Counted from the stretch's first letter, positions 1-12,781 are shown. The stretch: 64,000 nt of DNA from Mya arenaria (GCF_026914265.1 NC_069135.1:31777256-31841255), one strand, 5' to 3'. Notes: generated from the letters alone by a model not told the origin. Numbers and translations: made by a program.

Positions 1-3000
1 AACATGCTGTAGCTTAAACTGAAAATACATAACAAATCAAATTTTGGCAGTTGGTAATTTTTGTTCTTTAACTGAAATCGAAAATTATATTTTAAATGAC
101 AATTTTTCTTAATCTTTAAAGGTCAGCAGGGAATGTTTGAAATATATTTATCCGTACAATATTAACATATTCTTTTTTCTACACGATAAACCCCTTCATA
201 ATGAAATTAAAATATGATCAGGTCACGATGCACCAAATGTTTACATATATGTATCTCAGTACCGTAAAACATCAAACTACATGTATCACAAGTCAGCTAT
301 TTCAAAAGATCTCTCTCACTGTTAACAAATTATCACAAGAAACTTTCTAACCGATTTATGGGTATGGAAAAAGTTCATTAATTTAAAACATACAAAACAT
401 GATATTATTACTAATTTCATGCTGTATGGGAAATAAGATATGTTCATATCCGATTACATTTCACTCTTCACTAATCATAACCCAAAATGTTATTACCGTA
501 AATATCCTGTATAAGGTTACAGGTAACAATACGACTTATACAATCCTGTTTCGTTAATTGAAAATCTTTTAGAATTAAATTTCAAAATAGAAATTCTAAC
601 TAAATTTGAAAGAGAAAAAAAAAACACTATCCAACATAAATCTTATGTCTAAACTGTAATATAATATTATCGTTTCAAATATTAAAACATTGGCCTTTTT
701 TCGAAAACTTAAACACAAATTAAATCCAATTCAAATTTTGTGGCTATTTCAAGATATGTAAATATATATATATGTATAAAAAGACTGTATCAAATTATTG
801 CAAACTTCTTGTCTGCAAAGGTATCGTATATAAAGATGATGTGATTAGGTAGTCTTGTTCATAAGTTTTGTCAAAATATATCAGATTAAACACGATATAG
901 TGATTTCAAATTAATAAAATCAACGTAGCATGTTCAACTAATTTTGTCCATAAAGATAAGTCGTCATATCCACAAAATAAATGCACAAGTTGACATAACT
1001 TTGGTAATATGATATAACTGTCCAAGTTGACATAAAAACGATTGACAAAACCACATCATCACATCATCAGTACTTGAATATACAATATATGCTTCCAAAC
1101 CATTTGTAATACGTTTTTTCAAATGCTGATTTTAATTGCATTTTTGGTCAACTTACATCAACAACATTGAGATCATGGAAGAAAAATATTATCACAGTAT
1201 CGATATTCAGTGTATAGTAAGTGTTTGATATGGAAAATAATATATATATATAATTTATATTACAGAACAAATTGTACATACACATAAAGGCTATACCATG
1301 GGGAAGATTTAAAATAAATGGAAATCACTCTTTTGGCCGATATTTTTTAAACATTAAGGTAAACATATAATTCTATATAAATTAAAGATCTATGCACCCT
1401 TTTTACAAAATATGTTCAGCAATATTTCATTATGTCATTGTAGTTTAGTAAATGTAACAATGTATCTACTGTTAATATTTATTTTAATAATTAGTTTGGG
1501 TAATAATTCCAGAAGGTAAAAAGTGTCATTAAATTAAAGAACGCTATGGTGTTAACCCTAGGAATTATTGTCTAAGAAAAGTATACCATCACATGAATCC
1601 ATTGTAAAAAAAAAAGTAAATGCGAACTGTGAAAAGAAAACTGTCACCAGTTTTAGTAAAAAAATGTTTTGTGAAACGATCTCTAACTAATGTGCAAACA
1701 AATAAATCTTGATTGCAGTCGAACAGTTAGAACTTCTTAAAAATCTTATTTTAATACATAGTAATTATAAAGAAATGTATAGAGATTTTAATATAATAAT
1801 ATTCATTATACACAAAATAATTTCCTTTTCAGTATCCAAATAGCGAAATTACAGCATGCTGTATTTAAAAAAATCTGTATTATGTTACTGCTGTTTTCCA
1901 AACCCGATTCAGCATAGTAGCATCCATTGGGTACTACCCGCTACACACTCAGATGTGAATCTAGGTTTTCTACATTATAACTTACTATTCAATATAAAAA
2001 ATTCAAGAACGCACTATATTTTCTAAAGATTATATTTTGAATGTATTCAAATACACTAACTCATTAATAAAATTCATTTATGACATCATTTCCAGAACAG
2101 AAATTCTTGGAAATGTCATGTAATATCTAAGTGCAGTTTGCCTGGTTTAATCTAAAAGTAGTGTGTTTAAACATGAAAATAATCAAAGGAAATTTTTAAT
2201 CAAAGGAATTGTACAACATGATGCTATTCTGATAACCTGCAACATGTCTCGTTTGGTGTATAAACATGCATCTGCCACGGCCACATAACATTCTCAACGG
2301 ATAGGTGTATGCACACTGAATTACACGATTCAGGACATGAAAAAAGCGGCTACCAGTAATCATAATATCCCTTATTTATTATAATTTGTAATACGGTTAC
2401 AGCTGTTTTAAAATTCTATGATTACATGTAGATTGTTTTAAACAGAACAATCCAGTAATATGTGAATAATACAAAATAATCAACTGAAAAAGATGGCACT
2501 GACACAAAACCTTACTATCAATCTAGTAATACTGTTAATATCCTAATATTCTAGTACTGTACTGTTTAAGAAATAGACATCCATCATGAAGTTCTACATA
2601 AAAGCTAATAAAATTTCTATAACTGTATCGCATACAAAACAATACATGTTATAAACTATATGCACCATTCCAAAACTGTGTGTTATATGTTTTGCCGTGA
2701 AATAGTTTGATAAAAACATTCAATGAAATTGTGGGTGAAATATCAGTTAATATATTTGGCACAATATCATCAATAAGGCAAAAACCATAGAAAATGTTCA
2801 AATTATCGAAACTTATATTTCAATAATTAATCTGTTATGAGCATACAAATTTATCGCTATTAAGAATTTAAACCATTTACTTTAATAGAATGGGCCAATT
2901 TCATTATACAAAATAAAAAAGTTAAATTTTAGTTTAAGTTAAACGTAGATAATATTAACATATTAAATAATTGTATTAAATAAACAAATAAATTAACAAA

Positions 3001-3667
3001 TGTTGAAATTAAAATGTTGGCGAAACTGTTAATGAATGGCAGTTAGTTACGATAATTTGGACAAGAACAGGGTAAACAAAAGTAAAATCAGCACAATAAT
3101 TATTATGAACAGACAAACATAAAATAAAACACTGTTATCCGAAACAAGCTGGTAGAAGAGAGAAAAACCAAACTTTTTCAAAATGTTTTCAAAGAATACT
3201 AATGCAATCTTAACATAACATGACTCTTACACAAACTATAAGTGTTTTCTTTGTTAACAAATTCCAATTCTACGAAAACACAAAACAGTTACCAACATAG
3301 ATTATAAAGCAATGCTTACATAAAAGTATGATAATTTTTTGCTGTAGTGTAGAATTCTTCAAGGAAAAAAATGCTTCAGAAAAATGCAGAGTCAATAAAA
3401 TGAATGCAACACATTATACTTCATCAGAGGTATCAATTCATCTTTCAAATTTTATTATTAGAATTAGATGTGAAAAAACATGTATTCAACACTTTAGTTT
3501 ATCCATTGTTGTATTTATAATCATCACAATATTTAATAAGATTTATTTAAGTCTAATTTTGATATTCTCACAGATATGTTGTGTTCAGTTTATTATAGAA
3601 AATGTGTGAAATTGAAAGGTCCCAAAGATGTTTTTAGTGACACTCAATATTAAATGACTGGAGAGTC
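1..3667. other. AT-rich non-coding stretch, no gene seen
   Basis: Very AT-rich sequence with frequent stops in all frames. The longest open frame (93 codons at 3328-3609 on the plus strand) has a random, AT-driven composition and no flanking splice signals. I see no coding region, tandem repeat or inverted-repeat element. It could be intergenic DNA or the long 3' side of the minus-strand gene at 4806. Confidence 0.5.
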
Positions 3668-3856
3668 CTAAAAGATTAACAGTGATCAACAGTTATCTCA
3701 AATGGTAAAAATACCATGTTTTGTGCATCTTCCTTCCCGATTAAACATGTTATCCTTCATAAGAACCATTGTTTTCGATATTTTTTCATCCTATTTGCTA
3801 AATTAAAACAATTGTATTAATTATGGTACATCTCATTTGGGAGTAAGAGTACATCT
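3668..3856 (+). mobile_element. Partial TTAA-type MITE (family T1), right half
   Basis: This segment matches the right half of the complete copies at 39255, 48229, 49672 and 55918, including the shared end GAGTRCATCT followed by TTAA (3857-3860). The left half is missing or too diverged to see. The family is described under the complete copies. Confidence 0.6.
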
Positions 3857-3860
3857 TTAA

Positions 3861-4805
3861 ATATTCAGCATTCAAACAGTGAACATGTTGAATATGATCA
3901 AAACCCTCATAATTTGGCATGTTAATTATGGCAAGATGGCTTAACAAACTCCCATGCCATACAACAGAAAAAATGACAATTATATAAAAAAAAATACAAC
4001 ATAAATCAATGTAAAATTGATCACGATATTTATATATTTGCATAATTACAAGATAAGGTGTATTAAGTTTGTATTTGGTTATAGCTCAGTCTTATAAAAT
4101 GCCTGATGAAATTTGGTAACATATTATCACAGAAGAAATGCAACACATGTGTCAAATTGATAAAATGTGTATATTCATTTTATATACAGAACAACTTGCC
4201 ACCCCAAAAATAAAATCATGCTCAATTTTGTTTTAATACAAATAAGAACTTTAAAATATGAGAAAAATACTTCAATAATAAATTATATGCAACGAAAGCA
4301 ACATTGAGTTATAACAGTATTGGAGAACAAAAAAAATTGATATAAAAATATAAGAAGCTCACAGCACATGCAAATTCTTAAAGTTGTTTTTTGGCATCAG
4401 CATAATTTCAAGCTTGGGTTTTCTATAGTAACAACTTATTTTTGTTTGGCCATTCACTGCACTCCACTATTTAATGTCATGTAAAATTACAAATATAATA
4501 TTTTTACACATTTTTAGCAAATCAATCACAAGACAAGCCAAATGATCAAACAAAATAAAGGTCACATATCAATAGCATCTAGCCGATAATGTGCCATTTT
4601 TCACAACCACTCATTTCAACTTCTATTCACCCGTAAAACTACACAATGCACACACAGTCACAGAGTCATCCGCATGGAGATGATCAAGATATGCCAACAT
4701 CTACCAAACTTGCAAAAATGTGAATGTTGTACACATCAAAGGCACTTGAGTTGTTAGTGAATACATCATTAGAAGAAAATTCTCCTCCTATACACCATGC
4801 CACTA
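3861..4805. other. Non-coding, probable 3' flank of the SMKR1-like gene
   Basis: No open frame of note. It lies directly downstream of the minus-strand stop at 4806 and probably contains its 3' UTR. I could not pick one convincing antisense AATAAA signal. Confidence 0.4.
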
Positions 4806-5084
4806 TCATTTCTTCTTCTTTTTCCCTTTCTTTCCCTTTTTCCCTTTTTTACCCCCGCCCCCACCCCCTTCCCAGCCAAACCCCCGCATATCCAGGGCTT
4901 GTGGAGCGTCATGTGCAATATAGTATAAATTTTCCATCGCTGGCTGACTAAGAATGTCCACTTCAGTCTTTTCCCCTTTCACCGATTTCGCCGACCCCTT
5001 AGCCGACTTCTTCCCTCCCTTCTTTCCTGATTTTTTTCCCGACTTCTTCCCCGATTTCTTTCCCTTTTTTCCGCTTTTCTTCGG
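4806..5084 (-). CDS. SMKR1: Small lysine-rich protein 1 (SMKR1-like), main coding exon
   Basis: The exon encodes 92 residues and a stop on the minus strand. It starts after a clear acceptor (TATTTCAG, ending at 5085) and is read in phase 0. The product has a lysine/glycine/serine N-terminal third built of GKKSGKK-like repeats, a compact core with EVDILS, NLYYIAH and a RGF-G-W motif, and a [14 protein letters not shown] tail. The order basic head, EVDILS...NLYYIAH...RGF.W core, GKKGK tail matches vertebrate SMKR1 as I recall it, although the basic head is longer here. Its molecular function is not established. The upstream part is discussed with the exon ending at 6250. The family assignment is fairly sure because the core motif is specific; the exact N-terminus is less so. 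Confidence 0.8.
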   Translation of the reverse strand, partial: PKKSGKKGKKSGKKSGKKSGKKGGKKSAKGSAKSVKGEKTEVDILSQPAMENLYYIAHDAPQALDMRGFGWEGGGGGGKKGKKGKKGKKKKK

Positions 5085-5526
5085 CTGAAATATAACAAAA
5101 ACATTCACAGACACACTTCATAAGCACTAACTGAGATCTATTGAAACGATCCATTCACTCACATTAGAAAAAGATTTTGTTTCATGACTTTTATTTAATA
5201 AAAAAAAATGAAAAATGAAGTGTTCCCAGTTAATGATTTGCTCTGATCATTCATATATAAGTAAAAATATTTACAGTGTAGGAAATTGCCTCATCAGGAA
5301 AAAAATGTCCTGTGCACAATAAAGGATATTCAGTCTAAAGACAATACAAAACCATGATTGTTTTACTAGATGGATCTAAAATCTTAGCATTCCTTTTTTT
5401 TTTAAATTTTACCAATGCATATGAAAAATTGGCATTATTATTTCCAGAGTCAGGCAAAAAATTGACAAAATAATTGTTTCTCAATTCGGCAAGTTTATCC
5501 ACTGATAACGCATTGTAAAGCTGTAA

Positions 5527-5881
5527 AGCTGGACTCTCACAGATCTACCATTTTGACTCTTTGTTTTTTTTTATTTTTTGTCTTGGAATGAGCCAATTTT
5601 TGCATAAACATCTAACAATCAGTCATGTAAGACTGCTGACTAAAAATCAGATCGCAGATTTTCATATTTCTGCTCGCAAGTTAAAGTTTTATGGTTAAGG
5701 CATTACTTTTTATGAAAAATGCCTAAAACATCCATTTTCAAACATTAAGAAAACCTATGATCTGATTTTTTGTCAGCAGTCTTATACAACTGGTTTCCCA
5801 GCATCCCAAAAAACTGGCTTGTTCCAAGACAACAAATAAAATATTTTTTTCAAAACGGTAAATTTTGTGAGAGTGCAGCTT
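5527..5881. mobile_element. TTAA-type palindromic MITE (family T2), copy in SMKR1 intron
   Basis: The left end AGCTGGACTCTCACAG and right end GAGAGTGCAGCT are inverted copies. The element carries the family's internal inverted segments around CAGTCTTA...TAAGACTGCTGAC and lies inside the presumed intron 5085-6249. TTAA follows the right end (5882-5885); the left TTAA has decayed. Similar copies lie at 51155, 54501, 59207 and 62261. Confidence 0.7.
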
Positions 5882-6249
5882 TTAAAGGTGAAAGTTCAGC
5901 AACAATATACATGTATTGCAACATCTATAAGATTAGCACCAAAAAATAAAATTTAGCATCATTGTCACTGGTGATAGGAAGCTTACAATATAATTGCAAG
6001 TGATAAAAAAGTACATATAGGTCTTCCATTCAACTTACCAAGCCTGTCCAGCCAAAAAGAAACAACAGGAATATCATGACATATAAATGTAATACCAATT
6101 ATCGTATGATCACTTCTCTAATACAAACAGCATTTTTGAAATAGTCACTATGTACTTATAGATCTGCCTAAATTCTGAAAATGCCTAAAAACATTAGTAA
6201 GCAGAATAATTTCTCAAAAATGTATTCATGCTATTACACAAGATCTTAC

Positions 6250-6412
6250 CATAGTTGTATGGCTTGGATTATGCTCTTCCACTGCCAAAGCCATAGACCC
6301 CTCTAGGTGGGGACCCTTGGACTACAAAGGGAGGTAATGCCCCCACATGTGTATGTCTGACAGAGTTACTGCTCCTGGATAAGTCCTATGTGGAACATCG
6401 TATACACCTTAC
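6250..6412 (-). other. SMKR1: Probable 5' exon of the SMKR1-like gene, ending in the start codon
   Basis: On the minus strand an exon-like, locally GC-richer block is bounded by TTGTTTCAG (acceptor, exon from 6412) and ATG followed by GTAAGA (donor at 6249-6248). The ATG occupies 6252-6250, so the exon would be almost all 5' UTR and give only the initiator methionine. Joined to 5084 this reads MPKKSGKK, resembling the MPAKGKK start of human SMKR1 as I recall it. The resulting protein would be 93 residues. An alternative upstream donor exists near 8483 (ATGAGATCG then GTAAGT). The TTTCAG/GTAAGG site could also be read as a donor, so this exon is an inference. Confidence 0.4.
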
Positions 6413-7995
6413 CTGAAACAATATCATCATAATTACCATTTCCATTTATTCAAACAATGCACTCTATTCATAGTTTACGTTTGACAAAATTAGCATTAAA
6501 TATAATGTAAATGTAATTGTTCATTGGTCTTCATAACCATAAATAGTTAAGACAAGACACGCAAAAATTAATATTGCAGTGTTTGGCGCAAAATGTCTTT
6601 ATTCTAGCAAGCATGCCTTAGTGAACATCTGAAATTATTACACACTAAAAAAACATTTAGTGACTAAATAGGACTACAATAGGTGGTCAAGTTCGATGGA
6701 ATCTTTTGCAAAATGATTTAACCAGAATCTGTCCAGTGATCCTGTTGGAGGAAAGATGATTGTAAACACTAAACAGTTTTTTATTAGAGCAATCTGAAAA
6801 TGTGAATTCCAAAACAATAAATGAGAATGTTCTAATAAATAGTTCTATACATGTATTTTGTATAATATTATATGAATAACTAATATATTTAAAATCATAA
6901 AAACTCAGTCTCAAAGCAGAAGTGGCATTCCAAGGAAGTTTGAAAGTGAACAAGTTAAAACCATGAAACTCTAGAGGAAGAATAAAATTTAGATCCACCT
7001 GGCGCTTATAATTTTTATTTTTTTGTCAACTTCAATCATTAAAAAAATCAAGAGGCATTTTGAATAGCAACCATAAATGTCTAAACTTATTGAGAAACGT
7101 TTTATCCATGAATAAAACCAGAAGTCAATTTCTCAAGATCGAGTAAACTTCTTTACGGTATAAAAGAAAGTTGAGAGATGTACAAATACTTTAAGTAAAT
7201 AAAAGACCCAACTCCAGTGTTGGGCTGTAGATATTCGCTACCTATATGGCTAAGTAAACATCTTAAGCCATAGAAATTGTAACTCATAATACCCACTCTT
7301 CAACAGCTCATATTAATATTGATACCATGTTATAGTTGAGTCACATTTTTTAATAAAATTTATTTGTATCCAATGGTTTCTGGAACATATCAAGACAGCA
7401 AATATTTTATGTTCAATTTTTATGAATATAAAAATTTAAATCAGAAAATATTTTTCCACCAATTGCTAAGAAAACCAGATTCTCCCTCTATCATAATGGC
7501 ATTTGAAACATAAGAAATTTTGGATAAAATTATATTGAGATAGATATTTTGTTAAGAATGCTTCCTGAGACAGGATTAAGGTATCTAACATTATTAATAT
7601 TCAGTTGATAGGAAATTCAATATTTAAACAGTTATGCACCAGAATACAGATATTCTTCCCCCATGACAAGATAAGAATAGTAGATTAATTTGCACAGATT
7701 TTGTAAATTATCATTGAAGTGGGGATACACTTCTATCAGCTAAAATATGGTATGAAATATGTTATGTTGAATTTATTTAACAACACAAAAAAGCCTTTAT
7801 AATATATGTGCAACCCTGGAAAAGTTTCCATGCAAATGAAATTCTCTCTGATTTGGTCAAATGGAATAACATTTCATCTTCATATAGAATATAACCTACA
7901 CTTACGGGCAATGAAATGTTACAACCATGCTTAATTAAGATTTCATACATTTAATTTGATTGAAATGTGTTTGCACTATATAATTATCCTCCTAT
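6413..7995. other. Non-coding stretch
   Basis: No gene or large repeat seen. A short imperfect hairpin around CCCAACTCCAGTGTTGGG lies near 7207. Confidence 0.4.
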
Positions 7996-8237
7996 TAAGC
8001 CTGGCCAGAGCCCATATTCACTACGCATTGAGTCTCAAAATTGTAATTTTGATTGTTTTTGTAATAGAATCACTCTTAAAAGAGATATAATGATAAAAAA
8101 GGTATATTTGTTACAGTCAGGCACAATTTTTTTGTCAAAAATATGTATATTAAAGTCATTTGAAACATTGTACAATTTTATGTCTGGGCCCTGAGTCACA
8201 CACTATGAGACATAAGTGAATATTGGGCCGGACTTAG
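7996..8237. mobile_element. Short inverted-repeat element (MITE-like)
   Basis: The ends are inverted copies: TAAGCCTGGCCAGAGCCC at the left and the reverse complement of GGGCCGGACTTA at the right. Homology continues inward through ATATTCACT and GAGTCTCA. About 240 bp long with a 75-codon open frame that has no coding character. I could not define a target-site duplication, so the superfamily is unassigned. Confidence 0.5.
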
Positions 8238-9127
8238 AATACTCACTTATAATAGGCTGACAATTAGGCAAAAAATGTATTTAGGGTTGATATTTATTTG
8301 TCACATCTAGAATCTACAATAATGTTTGTTAAGGGAGAATTAAGCTAACAATTTGACATTCTTTATGTTACCCTGCAACATCATGACTCTAAATCCTGTG
8401 CCAAAAAAAATGATCAGTTATAAACTTAAATTCTATAACAATTTGATAAACAGTAATAAACTATTTTCAATTTCACATTAACTTACCGATCTCATGATAC
8501 AATTTGTTTTAAGAAAATCAATCTTTTTAATCATGGTTTTTATTGTTCAGACCATGTAGGTAAACATCAGGAAATCACCAGCCCATATTTTCATGTCTTA
8601 TATTAGATTTTTATTTGATTTCTTGATGGTTTTGCTGAATATGAGAAAACTCCTTGCATAGACCAATGCCATCTGATCTCATTTCACTCATATGGACTAC
8701 CTGGGAGCATTGAATGTGAAGGGGAAATGAGAAACATGATAATATAACCGTGAAAGGAAAACGTATGCCCCATGTATTACTAGGCCCCAGGAGGATCAAC
8801 AAAACACTAGCTCAGTACTTTTTCAACTGAGCTTACTGGCTGGCTACACTACATCGTGTACACTTCTCTAACATTAACCTTTTACGCTGATACAGACAAA
8901 CTCTTTTCTTAACAACAATAGAGTGAACCTGGGACAAAATTAATGGCTGTGATTCCACCGTAGGTAGAAATATACTAACACAGTGATATACTAAAGGAGC
9001 TTAACAGCAGCTGGTTGTTAGGGACAAGACTACTACATTGGAGCACTATCATATGTATAAAATTCTGTCATAGTTGCTCGTGAAATTAGACTTTGTTTTG
9101 GTCAGTATTACATGTATAAGGAACGGG

Positions 9128-9285
9128 GTAGGTAGGTGACCTCGGATATGGGATATACAGGGCAAAGGAAATCATATGGTTTCCTGCACCCGTATATCCC
9201 ATATCGTGTCACTTACTAACAGCTCTCACCATATATGGTTTCCTTTGCCCCGTGTATCCCATATCGGATCACCTACTAACCCGGT
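9128..9285. repeat. Three alternating copies of a 35-bp motif, hairpin-forming
   Basis: The motif GATATGGGATATACRGG...GGAAAYCATAT occurs forward at about 9146-9180 and inverted at about 9178-9214 and 9230-9277. The first two abut and can pair as a long hairpin. The outer parts (GGTAGGTGA and TCACCTACTAACC) are also inverted. It sits upstream of the zinc-finger gene in otherwise plain AT-rich DNA. Confidence 0.6.
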
Positions 9286-10040
9286 TACGTTTATGTCACT
9301 TCTACAACATGTTTAAATGTTTACTGGAAGTTATTGCGGCTAATTGAGGCCAAGACAAAGACGATTTATTCATCAGAATAGGGAAATAAGCTTGACACCA
9401 TTTTGGTCGGATATAAATTTGTGACCATTACTGGCCCAATGGCATTGTGTCATTTATGTTGGAGGCGTGATATATTGTATTAGATGTTTACCTGTTCTAA
9501 TAAAGTAATATATCTTGAGAAGTATCCCAAAATGAGTTTTAAGTGTTCTTTAAATGATAAGAACATGAAATATTAACGTAAATCAATACTATTATTCAAT
9601 ATTTCGTTTTACTTTTTTGTTTTATCAACTATTCGTTGTCTCGAACCAATACACAATATAGCTGTCAAAATATTGATATCGCGAAATCATATGACTAATC
9701 AATTTTTAGGGGTATAATACGAAATTTTAAACGAATAAGAGAATACGTGTGAAAACAATGGCTATTTTTGTTGCTCAAATTGTAATTGAAATGCTTCAAG
9801 ACATACACAATGAAAGTACATACCATTTTTAGTATACAATTTCCCCAATAGTTCAACAATTAAAGGGTTGGAATCAACCTGTCCCCATAACGACCACCAT
9901 TTCCGCATGTGTGATTTATTTTCTGCAAAGATATTTAGTTATTTTAATTTATTTTTATATGTATGTATGAAAACTTAAATAAAAAATGATTAAGGCCAAA
10001 AATATTAAAAAGAGGAATATTTGCATATTTGGTTTTCTAT

Positions 10041-10159
10041 CGCGCAAGCGCATATGTATTTCCGGTATGATTACTGAGGGATCATTTCAACATATTTTCC
10101 ATTTTTTGACAGCAAGGGGTCAACAATGTAAACAAAATAAACGTCACTGATATGTAACT
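10041..10159 (+). promoter_or_regulatory. Possible promoter and 5' UTR exon of the BTB zinc-finger gene
   Basis: CGCGCAAGCGC (10041-10051, NRF1-like) and TTTCCGG (10059-10065, ETS-like) lie close together in otherwise AT-rich DNA. About 95 bases further on is ACT followed by GTAAGT (donor at 10160). The BTB gene needs a 5' UTR exon because a splice acceptor sits 12 bases before its ATG at 12782. This is the best upstream candidate I found, but it is inferred from motifs only and the SMKR1-like gene could also use it. Confidence 0.3.
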
Positions 10160-10459
10160 GTAAGTTAACGATGTTCTTTTGAAAACACAGCGAAGCTCAG
10201 GAGCATATTTAACGATATTTTGCAATTTTTAAGTTTTGCCATGTCTTCATATTGATGTCAAACATTGTTTGAAGCAAAATTCAAACAGGAGAGAAAAGAA
10301 CAAATAACAAATCACATAGAAAATTTCAATCAATTGTTACAAGTCAAAAGATGTTTAAAGCATCCAACGATGGCGTTGTTAGTATATTGACTTGAGCAAA
10401 CCTGGACTAAAGGGCACTGTTTTGGGATCTGGTCAGTTCTTAACCTCTTCCTTCTGTAA

Positions 10460-11451
10460 TGCACCAGTCATTTGTCACCACGGCCCCCTCAGGTCCGGGG
10501 AATAGTGGGGACTTTAATTTCCGGTCCAGCCAATCCCCTTCCTGCAAGGACAAGCTTCTGGTAAAATTCCACTAAATGTCCCCGCACCCCGGGAATCTAG
10601 TCCAAATAATTGTACGTTGACGGATTTTTTTTAGATTTTTGATATGACAAAGCCTTCACTTACAAATTGTTTAGTATCAAAAGTGGGTGGTTGTTCCGAT
10701 CAGGATTCCGGGTTAAAGCATATAGCATCTATAAAATATCATAAAAACAAGAAATATTACCAGATAACGTTATTTTATACTAGTTCCGTACACAAAAAAT
10801 AAATATCCAACTTAAAATTATGAGTTTGACGGCTTTCCTTCATTTCATTCTGTCAAAACATAATGATATGTACATGAACGGCACCTGCAATGCTTCAGGG
10901 CACAGTTTTAAATCGCTCGAAACATTTCGGCCATGGCCAATGGGTTACGATTGTATAACGAGGTCTATCTCGAAGCTTTGTCGGAGGAGGCCGAGTTATT
11001 ACGATTGTATCGAGTTGTTCCCCTTCGCATAATTGTTGTCTGTGTCAGTCAACTTTCGTTTTATTGGAAAGGTAAACAACTTGTTTTAATGCATTAAATG
11101 CTTGTTTAGTGCAAAATAACATTTCACTTACATAGTAAAATATTAATATAACTATTTTTGATCAATTTCAACCATAAAATAATTCACTTAAAACAATTTT
11201 AATATTTTTAAAACACCCCCGTTTTTTGCACATTCCCGTTAAGACGTTAGGGATTGGATGAATCTTGTATAACACGCTATTATTTTAGACTACTTGGGAA
11301 TCCTAGATTAGGCCCCCCTACTAATTTCAGGGCGAAATAAAAAAGCACCACATTCACTTGGCCACAGAAAAGGTAAAAACACAGCCCATTGCCCCTGCTA
11401 TCCCCTGTATATCCCCGGACTTTAGGGGTCGTGTTTCAATTGACTTGTGCA
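10460..11451. mobile_element. PIF/Harbinger-like MITE (family H1), interrupted by another MITE
   Basis: The termini TGCACCAGTCA and its inverted form TGACTTGTGCA are flanked by TAA on both sides (10457-10459 and 11452-11454), the 3-bp TWA duplication typical of PIF/Harbinger. The GC-rich body (AGGTCCGGGGAATAG, CCCCGGAC) matches copies at 15807 and 62929, which are about 330 bp. This copy is about 990 bp because a 695-bp element sits inside it at 10598-11292. Confidence 0.8.
10598..11292 (+). mobile_element. MITE with 9-bp TSD (family M1), copy A, nested
   Basis: The ends TAGTCCAAATAAT and (inverted) TAGTCTAAAATAAT mark a 695-bp element. Its flanks are CCGGGAATC before and CTTGGGAATC after, a slightly decayed duplication of host-MITE sequence. 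It is homologous over its whole length to copies B (21861) and C (22731), in the opposite orientation. A plus-strand frame of 70 codons (10820-11032) corresponds to the C-terminal part of the 129-codon frame in B and C. An internal motif, GAGTTRTTACGATTGTAT, occurs twice near the 3' side. Confidence 0.8.
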
Positions 11452-11454
11452 TAA

Positions 11455-11990
11455 CTGCACAATCTTGCTCAATGTGTAACCCTTGTGTTAGATGATTCTT
11501 AACTTATATCATAACCACCAAACGAGGTGATAAGGTCCATTTAAACACCTTGTTGAAGCGAGAAATGCACACATCAAACATGGCTAATTAGTGTTACTCT
11601 TTGGTGTCAGTGATTTTTTTTGGGGTGCAATTTACTGCCTTCTAAAGGCTGTTTCCCCTTACGAAAAAACTGTACATTTTTCCAAAATTTTATAATATTT
11701 TTCCCAATTTGATGATTGCAAATTACATTAATGAATAGATAATGAATTTCTTGAAATAATAGACAAAATCTTGACAAGACTGATAATGTATGCATAAAAA
11801 AGTTAAAACATGTATATTTGCCATTATTTAACTGTTTTGGCCTGATTTTGTATCCCTGTTTGGGGAACACAAGTTTCACTTCAGCCAGATGTCAAAAAAA
11901 CAAAACTTTTGCATTCCTTGATGGAGAACTTGGCCGAGCTCCATAATCTATTTATTGAAAATTTATTACATTCATGATAGAATTTTGGAA
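11455..11990. other. Non-coding stretch
   Basis: A 90-codon antisense frame (11607-11879) has no recognisable features. I see no repeat I can classify. Confidence 0.35.
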
Positions 11991-12002
11991 GAACATAATT
12001 GC

Positions 12003-12245
12003 ATCAAATGACTAGTGAAATGGGAAGATATTCAAACAAGACTGTGTAAATCATTCAATATGAATTTTATTGAATCAGAATATCATTGTGTTGTAGTATG
12101 TCCCAAATACAGAGAACTTCATATGAATACATCTTTGAAACAAGCTGTTTTATGGCAATTTATCCATCGTATGCCCTTGTCAATTAAATGTTCTATCCAT
12201 GTGATATTGTATGTATTGTTTCTTTGCTATATTAAACATTGTTTT
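12003..12245 (+). mobile_element. LINE 3'-end fragment (zinc-binding tail of a non-LTR reverse transcriptase)
   Basis: The plus-strand frame at 12015-12260 reads MNFIESEYHCVVVCPKYREL, the pattern N-x-IE-x-EYH-x4-CP-x-Y-x-x-L(R) found near the C-terminus of many molluscan CR1/jockey-type ORF2 proteins. Just upstream, in another frame, EMGRYSNK resembles the preceding ETGRY motif, so a frameshift separates the two parts. The stop follows shortly. Only about 240 bp survive, so this is a dead fragment. The family name within non-LTR elements is not certain. Confidence 0.6.
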
Positions 12246-12781
12246 GTTTTATGCAATTAAGTACGGAATGAAATGAATATTGAAAACCAAAGCGACACAA
12301 ATCACTATGAACAGTGTCACAAATAAATCAAATTATTTCAATCCCTGCGATTTACCACAATGAAAACAATCTCCGCAATGAAGGCAACACATTTTGTGCC
12401 AAAAATGCATGGATGGTAGTCAAAGTTTTTCTGCAAATTGCAATCTTTCCTACCAACTCTGAAGCTGGGCCCTGTTTCAATAATATATCTTTAAGAGCTG
12501 TAATCCTTATGCTGCTTAAAAGTGCTCAGGTACACCTGTAAAGTTATGGGCAAAATCTACGGTATGTTATAAATGTTCTCTTGATATTTTTATTGAAAAG
12601 CATTTGAGGCCTTAAACGCCTGGAGATTCACATTCTCTAATCTAACAATGTTGGGATCATTACTGAAATGCCGCCCTGGTTCCACATTGTCAATTTTAAT
12701 CGCATGCATGATTTCTCCGACTTGCAGTGCATTTCATAATGTATAATGATGACATTTTTTCTCTTGCAGACCTTCCAAACA

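Noticed and set aside
3328-3609. 93-codon frame as a gene
   Set aside because: AT-driven composition (Ile/Phe/Asn-rich), no splice or promoter signals, no recognisable motif.
12746-12781. Upstream in-frame ATG of the zinc-finger gene
   Set aside because: It lies within the polypyrimidine tract and acceptor of the preceding intron; the next ATG at 12782 is the likely start.
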